Shown piece after piece: positions 25,440 through 32,396 of a stretch of DNA of 64,000 nt. Numbering within the stretch: the stretch's first letter is position 1; each line of letters opens with the position of its first letter. This stretch comes from Alistipes senegalensis. Its GTDB lineage: Bacteria; Bacillota; Clostridia; Oscillospirales; Ruminococcaceae. The notes under the pieces are model-generated. The model searched no databases and had not been told where the DNA came from. It saw only the letters and a program-made list of their open reading frames with translations. The stretch lies in NCBI GenBank assembly GCA_023665275.1, contig JAMPEF010000005.1, positions 1-64,000 of the forward strand, read 5' to 3'. The translations under genes and the position numbers were made by a program.

Positions 25440-26972
25440 ATGATACATATTATCGAATACAGAGGGCATATCCGTAACTGGAAAGCTCTTTGTGAAGAAC
25501 TCGGTATAAACTCTTCTCTTTCCCGTAAAGAACGTGAAGAAAAAATAATTGTTGAGGCATATAAAAAATGGGGTCATGATATGGCTGACCACATTTATGG
25601 TATGTTTGCATTTGCACTCAGCGACAGTGAAAAAATTTTCTGTATGCGTGACCAGTTCGGCACTAAACCATTTTATTACTATCAGACGGCAGACGATAAA
25701 CTTCTTTTTGGTACTACAATACGTCGGATTATGGAGCAGGACGGCTTTATTAAGGAATTAAATGCTGATATGCTCCAGATTTATATGTCCCTGACGTATG
25801 TTGCCGGTGAAGATACTTTCTTTAAGGGTGTAAAGAAATTAATGCCAGGTCACTGGCTGGAATACGAAAACGGAAAGCTTACTATTGAACGCTACTGGTC
25901 TCCGACGTTTAATCCTGATAATACAAAATCCCTTGAAGAATGGGCTGACGAAATTCATAATACTATACAGGAAATTTTTCCGGAAGTCAAGGAAGACGGT
26001 GAAACCGCTGAATCTTTTCTTTCTGGTGGTGTTGATTCTTCATACGTCCTTGCTATGTCCGACGTGAAAATTACTGATTCATGCGGTTATGATGATGAAC
26101 GCTTTGACGAATCCGGACTGGCAAAACAGACGGCTGATATTCTCGGACGTGAAAATAACAGATGTCTGATTACTCCGGAAGAGTATTTCAATATTGTACC
26201 GTATGTTATGTATAACATGGAACAGCCATTAGGCGACGCCTCCGCTATTGCTTTTGCTATCGCCTGTAAGGCTACAGCTGAACATACTAAGATATGCTAT
26301 TCCGGTGAGGGTGCAGATGAATTTTTCGGCGGATATAATATGTATCGCAATGCTGAAAGATACGGCGATAATCTGAAAAATTTCTATGTCGGCAACACAA
26401 ACATCATGAAAGAAGACGAAAAACAAAAAATTCTGAAAAGTTATAATCCTGATGTCCTCCCTATTAATCTTGTCAAGTATATTTACGATGAAACAGAAGG
26501 TCTTGACCCACTCACAAAAATGTCAGATGTTGATATACAAATCTGGTTAGAAGGCGATATTTATCTTAATGTCGACAAGATGAGTACTTGTGCAGGTCTT
26601 GAAATCCGTATGCCGCTTACTGACCGGAGAATTTTTGATATAGCTTCAAGAATGCCATCAGAATACAAGGTAAATGCAGAAATGAATAAAGTCGCATTCA
26701 GGACGGCTGCATCAAAAGTACTTCCGGATGAAATCGCTTTCAGAAAGAAACTGGGCTTTATAGTTCCTATTCGCATATGGCTTGCCGATGAACGTTACAA
26801 CGGCGATGTAAAAGCTAAATTCAACAGCGATATTGCAGGAAAATTCTTCAATCCTGATGAAATAAATGCAATTTTCAATGACTATATCGGCGGAAATTCT
26901 GATAACTGGCGTAAAATCTGGACAATATATACATTTCTTGTATGGTATGAAGAATATTTTGTAAAGAGATAA
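25440..26972 (+). CDS. Asparagine synthetase-like protein lacking the glutaminase Cys
   Basis: This 510-residue protein is homologous to AsnB from about residue 75 onward. The catalytic Cys2 and the first 70 residues of the glutaminase domain are missing. The point matching VFNGEIYNY in the full-length paralog reads IIEYRGHIRN. The synthetase half is intact, with SGGVDSS, GEGADEFFGGY and a conserved KLGFIVPIRIW tail also shared by asnB at 2901. Free ammonia or a partner may replace glutamine, or it may amidate something else. The start follows TTGAGGTGA and the upstream gap of 58 bp leaves no room for a lost domain. Confidence 0.85.
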   Translation: MIHIIEYRGHIRNWKALCEELGINSSLSRKEREEKIIVEAYKKWGHDMADHIYGMFAFALSDSEKIFCMRDQFGTKPFYYYQTADDKLLFGTTIRRIMEQDGFIKELNADMLQIYMSLTYVAGEDTFFKGVKKLMPGHWLEYENGKLTIERYWSPTFNPDNTKSLEEWADEIHNTIQEIFPEVKEDGETAESFLSGGVDSSYVLAMSDVKITDSCGYDDERFDESGLAKQTADILGRENNRCLITPEEYFNIVPYVMYNMEQPLGDASAIAFAIACKATAEHTKICYSGEGADEFFGGYNMYRNAERYGDNLKNFYVGNTNIMKEDEKQKILKSYNPDVLPINLVKYIYDETEGLDPLTKMSDVDIQIWLEGDIYLNVDKMSTCAGLEIRMPLTDRRIFDIASRMPSEYKVNAEMNKVAFRTAASKVLPDEIAFRKKLGFIVPIRIWLADERYNGDVKAKFNSDIAGKFFNPDEINAIFNDYIGGNSDNWRKIWTIYTFLVWYEEYFVKR

Positions 26973-26981
26973 TAAAAATAT

Positions 26982-27012
26982 CCCTCTGAATCTTATTCAG
27001 AGGGCATTTATT
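26982..27012. terminator. Bidirectional terminator
   Basis: CCCTCTGAAT (26982-26991) pairs with 26995-27004 between convergent genes, with A/T-rich flanks on both strands. Confidence 0.75.
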
Positions 27013-27018
27013 TTGTTA

Positions 27019-28434
27019 TCATTTCATGTTTTTCAGAAATTCACGTCTCATAGCGCAAAGGTCGAATATATCAATTCTTGAATCTTTTACTAAGTCGCCT
27101 GCTTTCCAGTCCGGCATATCTCCGCCGGAAAGAATATATTTCTGCATTGTCACGAGGTCAGCGACGTTAAATTTTCCGTCATTGTTGACGTCGCCTTTTA
27201 TTGACTTTTCCGGAACTATCCAGCCATCATCATCGACGATAAGACATAACATTTTTATTGTATCGCCATAATATACATCTTCCCCGTAATCAATCAGAAC
27301 TTCCCGTATATTATCATGCCATTGTGTATTTTTACCACATTTTGCGGAAATCAGCAGGGGAGCGACAAAGCATAAATCATTATAATCTTCAATAGCTTTT
27401 CCGTCGGGAGTATATCCGGCTAAGACTTCCCACGGGTCACCACCGGTGGTGGTCATCATGAAATTATCAATTGATTCAGCGAAAGAAAGCGCATTTTCAT
27501 TGCCGTTTATAAGATAATCCATACTTATACGCCACGGAACTCGACAACTGTTATAATAATAATTTCCGTCGTTTTCGCTTTCAAGAAAATCAGCAGGAGC
27601 GGGTACGTATTCACCAGACGAATTTCTTATTACAAAATCGGGAAGTATACCAGTTTTATATTTTTCAACAATGCTATTGATTATTCCATATGTAGTATCA
27701 TAGACTTTAAGCCAGTTATCATCTCCGGAGACCTCTGCAAATACCGGCAGATACTGTACAATAAAATCGGAACATCTTGTGGCAGAATAATAATTTTCTG
27801 TTTTATCACATTCCGATACCCAGTCACCGAGATTTATAGTCCAGTATTCATGATTTATGTCATATTTCATAATGTCGTCAATGACAGCCAATGCCTCGGA
27901 ATAGTAATCAATATCGCCGTCGCTTCCCCATACGGAGTCAGCCATAAGGAGAGCATATGCAATATCCATATCACCGTCCGTTGCGGAATCGCATGAACCA
28001 CCAGTCATATTGCCTTCTTCCGCACCGTCAATAAGTTCAGTTCCGTTATCGCACTGCTGCCATGACATAAGGTTTGCACCTATATCGCTTGGGTGTGCCT
28101 TGAAATAACGGTACATTCCGTCAAAATATTCTTTAGCGTTTTCGTCGTAATCCGCCATACTTGCCGTAATAAGCATACCATAGCCGTGTGCCTCTGAAAC
28201 GGTAACGGCAACGGAAGTATTTCCGCCCTGATATTTTTCTTCACTGTAATAAACATAATATTGCGTTTCGTTCGTGACATAATTATCCTGAACAAGATAT
28301 TTTTGTTTCCATTGATTATAAAAATTTATGGTATCTTCTGAAAGTTTGTTTTCTGCCGATACATAAGCTGGTATTATTCCCTGAGCGATTACCGCTGAAA
28401 GAACAAACATTGGTATTTTTTTAATCCATTTCAT
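27019..28434 (-). CDS. Secreted GH8 endoglucanase/xylanase with C-terminal dockerin
   Basis: This 471-residue exported glycoside hydrolase has a signal peptide (about residues 1-27, ending VSA). The GH8 catalytic region has the acid Glu in SEAHGYGM and the aspartate region DGDMDIAYALLMAD. The C-terminal 60 residues form a type I dockerin. The first calcium loop is DVNNDGKFNVAD; the second is degenerate (DLVKDSRIDIFD). Dockerins bind scaffoldin cohesins, so this enzyme is probably part of a cellulosome acting on cellulose, xylan or mixed glucan. AGGAGG lies 8 bp before the start. It is divergent from an AraC regulator. Confidence 0.93.
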   Translation of the reverse strand: MKWIKKIPMFVLSAVIAQGIIPAYVSAENKLSEDTINFYNQWKQKYLVQDNYVTNETQYYVYYSEEKYQGGNTSVAVTVSEAHGYGMLITASMADYDENAKEYFDGMYRYFKAHPSDIGANLMSWQQCDNGTELIDGAEEGNMTGGSCDSATDGDMDIAYALLMADSVWGSDGDIDYYSEALAVIDDIMKYDINHEYWTINLGDWVSECDKTENYYSATRCSDFIVQYLPVFAEVSGDDNWLKVYDTTYGIINSIVEKYKTGILPDFVIRNSSGEYVPAPADFLESENDGNYYYNSCRVPWRISMDYLINGNENALSFAESIDNFMMTTTGGDPWEVLAGYTPDGKAIEDYNDLCFVAPLLISAKCGKNTQWHDNIREVLIDYGEDVYYGDTIKMLCLIVDDDGWIVPEKSIKGDVNNDGKFNVADLVTMQKYILSGGDMPDWKAGDLVKDSRIDIFDLCAMRREFLKNMK

Positions 28435-28536
28435 AATTAAGACCTCCTGAATGATATTTATATGATAAATATATCACAGATTTTTAATAATTTCCACCTG
28501 TTTTTTATGGAAAAATTATTGTATCTTATGATTTTA

Positions 28537-28565
28537 TTGAAATTTTTCAGAAAATATGCTATAAT
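28537..28565 (+). promoter_or_regulatory. Promoter of the AraC-type regulator
   Basis: TTGAAA (28537-28542) and TATAAT (28560-28565) are separated by 17 bp, ending 23 bp before the start codon. Confidence 0.65.
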
Positions 28566-28588
28566 GAATTTCGGGAGATGATTTCAGA

Positions 28589-29482
28589 ATGAATAGAATA
28601 CCAAAGCCAAAACTTATAGAAGAGCATAAATTTCCGGTGGAGAGCAGTATAAGTTACGGTGTTGAAGAGGGTTTCCATGAACTGCACTGGCATGACGAAA
28701 CCGAAATATGTTACATAAAAAAAGGTACGGGAAAATATCTGATAAACGGAACTGATTACAATTTCACTGCCGGAGATATATTCATTATAAACAATGATGA
28801 TATTCATTTATGCCATGATGACAATAATCTTGTTATGCAGGTGGTAATGTTTGATTTTTTCTTTATCGGGAGCGGTTCTGCAAATCCCCTTGATTTTGAG
28901 TATCTGAGATTCTTTACAGACAGTCTTTACAGCGGATACAAAAAAATTGACCATTCATGTGTATATGCTCCCGTTCTTGCGGATATCCTCACCGAAATAC
29001 AAGCAGAATACGAAAACACGGAAAAAGGTTATGAAATGATGATAAAATCACTTCTGCTGAAATTTTTCACGATACTTTTCAGGAATATTCCGGAAAATCC
29101 TGTAAATACAAGAATAATAAGCCGTAATGCCTTTGATAAAATCCGGAGTATAATTCTTTATATTGACATGAACTATCAGAAATCTATTGACCTTAAATTT
29201 TTAGAAGATAAATTTGAAATCAGCAGACCTTATCTATGTAATACTTTTAAGTCGCTGACAGGTATTTCACCGGTCAACTATATTATCCGGAAACGGATTA
29301 CAGAGGCTAAACATCTGCTTATAAACACTGATAAAAGTATTCTGACCATTTCGGAAGAATGTGGTTTCCGTTCTCTTTCCAATTTCAACAGTCTTTTCAG
29401 AAAATTCACCGGAACGACGCCGAGAAGTTACCGCAAAACCGGAGACTTTCCGCATGAAATACAGAACTTCAATAATCAATAA
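28589..29482 (+). CDS. AraC-family transcriptional regulator
   Basis: This 297-residue regulator has an N-terminal cupin ligand-binding domain (residues about 20-100, with HWHDETEICYI and FTAGDIFIIN) and a C-terminal double HTH (about 190-285). The HTH includes ISRPYLCNTFKSLTG and the signature AGFRS-like CGFRSLSNFNSLFRKFTG. Such proteins usually sense sugars. The divergent GH8 dockerin gene is the natural target candidate, but that is inference. Its last 14 bp overlap the convergent SDR gene. Confidence 0.9.
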   Translation: MNRIPKPKLIEEHKFPVESSISYGVEEGFHELHWHDETEICYIKKGTGKYLINGTDYNFTAGDIFIINNDDIHLCHDDNNLVMQVVMFDFFFIGSGSANPLDFEYLRFFTDSLYSGYKKIDHSCVYAPVLADILTEIQAEYENTEKGYEMMIKSLLLKFFTILFRNIPENPVNTRIISRNAFDKIRSIILYIDMNYQKSIDLKFLEDKFEISRPYLCNTFKSLTGISPVNYIIRKRITEAKHLLINTDKSILTISEECGFRSLSNFNSLFRKFTGTTPRSYRKTGDFPHEIQNFNNQ

Positions 29483-30488
29483 TTTTATAATCTTTATAGA
29501 ACATTCCGTAATCTTTTATTTTGATTTCATTGAAATTTTTTATAATAGGGTACAGGATTCGCATTGCACCATCATCATAAGTAAGATAGGGTCTGAAATT
29601 TATACTTATTTCATACGCCGGCGGAAACTGATTCGATACCCAACCAGGGTCACAGGAATAGACATAAATTCCGTCACGGACAAAATCCGATGCAATGGAA
29701 TGTGTCATCATATTGAGTGATGCTTTTGCCATATTCGTATGTACGTGACGGGCAAGTTTCTGTTTTGTATTGAAACGTCCTTCAACGGAGCTTACATTTA
29801 TGACCCATGATTTGTTATCTTTTCCGTGAGCCAGATATTTTCTTAAACCGTTTGTGAGTATAAACGGTGCAGTAACGTTTATTAACTGTACTTCTAAAAG
29901 TTCCTGTGGGGAAATTTCTTCCGGACGCCGTACCCATGAATTTTTATCAGGCTGTTCACTGTAATCTACAAGCTGATTATTCGGGATAATAGAAAAATTT
30001 TCCTGCTCCGGAGCTTTCAGAGATAAAAGCTGTCCGGAACTGCATTCAATTGACTTTTCTTTCAATTCAATTTCTGCATAGTATTCAGTCGATTTCTTGA
30101 CGGTCTGTGCGGCATTGTTTATAAGTATATCAAGATGTCCGTTGAATATTCTTTCAATTTCATAGATTAATTCATTCAACCTGTCAACTCTCATAAGGTC
30201 AAAACCGATAATGAAAAGCCTGCTCCGGAACTCCTCAAAATCCGGTTCTTTTGCGTAAGTTTCAAGAGCGTTTTTCGGATAGCGTGTAACTGCTATCACG
30301 CTTGCACCCATTCTCAGCAGTCTAAGACAAACCGCATAGCCGATTTTAATTCTGCCACCGGTTACAACCGCATTTTTTCCGGTAAGGTCACAACTTAAAG
30401 TACGCATTTTTTCATTTATAGCAAGACAGTCTGGACAGATTCCGTATTCTTCCATATTACGCTGACGGCACATTAAACAGATTTTCAT
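29469..30488 (-). CDS. Short-chain dehydrogenase-like protein with N-terminal zinc ribbon
   Basis: This 339-residue protein begins with two Cys pairs (CLMC and CPDC within 21 residues), a small zinc ribbon. An SDR Rossmann domain follows, with the TGGRIKIG nucleotide loop, NNAA and NVSS motifs. The active-site YxxxK reads TNMAK, so the catalytic Tyr is Thr, as in one divergent SDR subgroup that I recall with an HTNMAKA motif. An insert of about 60 residues (about 130-190) separates the NNAA and NVSS parts. Substrate and activity are unknown. The start has AAGGAGG upstream. Confidence 0.75.
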   Translation of the reverse strand: MKICLMCRQRNMEEYGICPDCLAINEKMRTLSCDLTGKNAVVTGGRIKIGYAVCLRLLRMGASVIAVTRYPKNALETYAKEPDFEEFRSRLFIIGFDLMRVDRLNELIYEIERIFNGHLDILINNAAQTVKKSTEYYAEIELKEKSIECSSGQLLSLKAPEQENFSIIPNNQLVDYSEQPDKNSWVRRPEEISPQELLEVQLINVTAPFILTNGLRKYLAHGKDNKSWVINVSSVEGRFNTKQKLARHVHTNMAKASLNMMTHSIASDFVRDGIYVYSCDPGWVSNQFPPAYEISINFRPYLTYDDGAMRILYPIIKNFNEIKIKDYGMFYKDYKIIDY

Positions 30489-30521
30489 AAAAAAATCCTC
30501 CTTAATTAAGTTATTAAAACT

Positions 30522-30550
30522 ATTTTAACACAAAATAAAAAAAATGTCAA
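30522..30550 (-). promoter_or_regulatory. Promoter of the SDR gene
   Basis: On the minus strand TTGACA (30545-30550) and TAAAAT (30522-30527) are 17 bp apart. It is back to back with the promoter of the first tRNA-like RNA, only 7 bp away. Confidence 0.6.
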
Positions 30551-30557
30551 ATTTCTC

Positions 30558-30586
30558 TTGACAAATTAAAAACAGTATGATATAAT
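30558..30586 (+). promoter_or_regulatory. Promoter of tRNA-like RNA 1
   Basis: TTGACA (30558-30563) and TATAAT (30581-30586) are exactly 17 bp apart, with a TGA extension before the -10 box. Transcription would begin at about 30592, exactly at the first base of the first tRNA-like fold. The sequence is closely similar to the promoter at 30777. Confidence 0.75.
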
Positions 30587-30591
30587 AACAA

Positions 30592-30768
30592 TGTCAGTAG
30601 TTTAAGTTAAGAACTCCAGCCTTCCACGCTGGCGATGCGGTTATCCGCCTGACACTTCCGTATAGTTCAACGTCAGAACGCCACCTCCCCACAGTTGTGG
30701 AAACTGCGGTTCAACTCCGCAAACGGTCTTTAAAAATGGTTCAGTCTTTTGGGACTGAATTTTTTTTA
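30592..30768 (+). ncRNA. Structured RNA 1: two tandem tRNA-like folds, then a terminator
   Basis: Module A (30592-30654) has a 6-bp closing stem TGTCAG/CTGACA, TA at tRNA positions 8-9 and a 4-bp D-type stem (30600-30603 with 30611-30614). Its 5-bp anticodon-type stem CCAGC/GCTGG has the 7-nt loop CTTCCAC (anticodon TCC, Gly), followed by a shortened T-type arm GCGG-TTAT-CCGC. Module B (30656-30728) has D-arm GTTC/GAAC, an irregular middle arm (CCAC/GTGG) and a canonical T-arm TGCGG-TTCAACT-CCGCA. Its acceptor has only 4 pairs. An intrinsic terminator (30740-30759, T8) closes it. Both D-loops lack the G18G19 pair. No open reading frame fits. Confidence 0.7.
30740..30768 (+). terminator. Terminator of tRNA-like RNA 1
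   Basis: TTCAGTC (30740-30746) pairs with GACTGAA (30753-30759) and is followed by T8, so RNA 1 should end before the second promoter. Confidence 0.8.
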
Positions 30769-30776
30769 TTTTTCTA

Positions 30777-30805
30777 TTGACAAAATGAAAATAATATGAT
30801 ATAAT
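30777..30805 (+). promoter_or_regulatory. Promoter of tRNA-like RNA 2 and metY
   Basis: TTGACA (30777-30782) and TATAAT (30800-30805) are 17 bp apart, again with the TGA extension. Transcription would begin at about 30811, the first base of module A'. No other promoter is visible before metY. Confidence 0.75.
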
Positions 30806-30810
30806 AACAT

Positions 30811-30985
30811 TGCCGGTAGCTTATATAAAGCACTTTCACCGCATGAAAGGGAAACGGTTTTCCGTCCGGTACTTCCGCATAGCTCAAGTATAAGAGCAGT
30901 CCCCCTGCTAAGGGGAAAGATTACGGTGCAAATCCGTATGCGGATTTTAAATAAAAATAATCGGGTCAGCAATGACCTTTTTTAT
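30811..30985 (+). ncRNA. Structured RNA 2 / metY leader: two tandem tRNA-like folds and terminator
   Basis: Module A' (30811-30871) has closing stem TGCCGG/CCGGTA, U8-A9, D-stem GCTT/AAGC, middle arm CTTTC-ACCGCAT-GAAAG and short T-type arm ACGG-TTTT-CCGT. Module B' (30873-30945) is close to a real tRNA. It has acceptor TTCCGCA/TGCGGAT with six pairs, D-stem GCTC/GAGC, anticodon stem TCCCC/GGGGA with loop CTGCTAA (anticodon GCT, Ser) and T-arm TACGG-TGCAAAT-CCGTA. A serine tRNA should have a long variable arm, which is absent. G18G19 are missing. A hairpin GGTCA-GCAA-TGACC with T6 (30964-30983) lies just before the metY ribosome site. It may be a leader, a stand-alone RNA or both. Confidence 0.7.
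30964..30983 (+). terminator. Terminator or attenuator before metY
   Basis: A 5-bp stem GGTCA/TGACC with a GCAA loop is followed by T6. It is 8 bp from the GGAGG of metY, so read-through past it would control metY. Confidence 0.6.
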
Positions 30986-31002
30986 TTTGAGGAGGATTTA
31001 AA

Positions 31003-32268
31003 ATGAAGATAGAGACACAGTGTCTGCACGAGGGTTACACTCCTAAAAACGGCGAACCGAGAGTAGTTCCGATAGTGCAGAGTACAACGTATGTATACGA
31101 TTCAACAGAAGAAGTTGCGGCAGTATTCGATGACCCCACAAAAAGTCTTATATACTCACGCTTTGAGAATCCCACTACTATGGCTATCGAAGCAAAAATA
31201 GCCGCTTTAGAGGGCGGTATAGGTGCAATGTGTACCAGTTCCGGACAAGCCGCTACACTTCTTGCAATCCTGAATATATGCAAAGCCGGTGACAGCATTG
31301 TCAGCACTCCGGAAATATACGGCGGTACTATTAATCTTTTTTCATATACTCTTAAAAAATTAGGTATTGAATGCATATACATTGACCCGTCGGCAAGCGA
31401 AGATGAAATAAACAAGGCTTTCAAGCCGAACACTAAGGCAGTTTTTGGTGAGACTATAGCTAATCCGGCACTTACTGTACTGGATATAGAAAAATTCGCA
31501 CGTATTGCCCACACACATAACGTACCTCTTATTGTGGACAATACTTTTGCTACTCCGATACTTTGCAGACCTATTGAATTTGGTGCTGATATTGTCATAC
31601 ATTCGACAAGTAAATACATGGACGGTCATGCAGTACAGACCGGCGGTGTTATCGTTGATAGCGGTAATTTTAACTGGGCTAACGGCAATTTCCCTGAATT
31701 TACAGAGCCTGACGAATCATATCACGGTATTTCATACGTTCAGACTTACGGAAAATCCGCCTACATTACTAAGGCAAGAATGCAGTTGATGCGGGACTTC
31801 GGTTGTTATCCGGCTGCACATTCATCATTTTTGCTTAATTTAGGTCTTGAAACTCTCGCCGTAAGAATGAAGCAGTATTGTGAAAACGCCCTTAAAGTCG
31901 CTGAATACTTTGAAAAATCAGATAAAGTGGAATCTGTTACATATCCTGGTTTAAAATCTGATAAGGGTTACGAACTCGCACAGAAGTATTTAAGTGGTTG
32001 CAGTGGTGTTATTTCTTTCGTAATCAAGGGCGGAAGACCTAACGCAATTAAATTCATGGATAGTCTTAAACTTGCCTCAAATGAAGTACACGTCGCTGAT
32101 ATAAGAACGTGTGTTCTGCACCCTGCAAGCGAAACTCACAGACAGCTCACAGAAGAACAGCTTGTAGCTGCCGGAATAAACGGCGGTATGATTAGATTTT
32201 CATGCGGTCTTGAAAACGTCGACGACATCATAGCAGACATTGAACAGGCTTTTAATGCGATAGATTGA
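31003..32268 (+). CDS. metY: O-acetylhomoserine sulfhydrylase-type PLP enzyme
   Basis: This 421-residue Cys/Met metabolism PLP enzyme makes homocysteine from O-acetylhomoserine and sulfide. The YSRFENPT substrate motif, the SSGQAA phosphate-binding loop, VDNTFATP with the cofactor Asp, and the PLP lysine in HSTSKYMDGH are present. The RBS is GGAGG at 30991. No promoter lies between the RNA 2 terminator and the gene, so it probably depends on read-through from 30777. Whether it prefers acetylhomoserine or acetylserine cannot be told from sequence alone. Confidence 0.9.
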   Translation: MKIETQCLHEGYTPKNGEPRVVPIVQSTTYVYDSTEEVAAVFDDPTKSLIYSRFENPTTMAIEAKIAALEGGIGAMCTSSGQAATLLAILNICKAGDSIVSTPEIYGGTINLFSYTLKKLGIECIYIDPSASEDEINKAFKPNTKAVFGETIANPALTVLDIEKFARIAHTHNVPLIVDNTFATPILCRPIEFGADIVIHSTSKYMDGHAVQTGGVIVDSGNFNWANGNFPEFTEPDESYHGISYVQTYGKSAYITKARMQLMRDFGCYPAAHSSFLLNLGLETLAVRMKQYCENALKVAEYFEKSDKVESVTYPGLKSDKGYELAQKYLSGCSGVISFVIKGGRPNAIKFMDSLKLASNEVHVADIRTCVLHPASETHRQLTEEQLVAAGINGGMIRFSCGLENVDDIIADIEQAFNAID

Positions 32269-32273
32269 TATAT

Positions 32274-32310
32274 AAATGCAGATATTAAAAATATCTGCAT
32301 TTTTTTTGTA
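32274..32310 (+). terminator. Terminator of the first metY gene
   Basis: A 13-bp perfect stem (32274-32286 with 32290-32302) is followed by a T-run. Confidence 0.85.
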
Positions 32311-32317
32311 AAAGGTC

Positions 32318-32346
32318 TTGACAAACTGAAAAATATATGTTATTAT
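32318..32346 (+). promoter_or_regulatory. Promoter of the second metY-type gene
   Basis: TTGACA (32318-32323) and TATTAT (32341-32346) are separated by 17 bp. Confidence 0.6.
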
Positions 32347-32396
32347 ATTCTTAACCTACTTAAAAACTATGTTAACTATGAAAGGTATGATAAATT

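Noticed and set aside
30873..30945. An ordinary tRNA-Ser(GCT) gene
   Set aside because: The long variable arm needed by serine tRNAs is absent, G18G19 are missing and the T-loop is abnormal. It is also the second half of a duplicated two-module RNA.
30592..30985. A SAM riboswitch or T-box ahead of metY
   Set aside because: Neither the SAM-I core nor the T-box consensus with its antiterminator was found; the helices fit tRNA-like folds instead.
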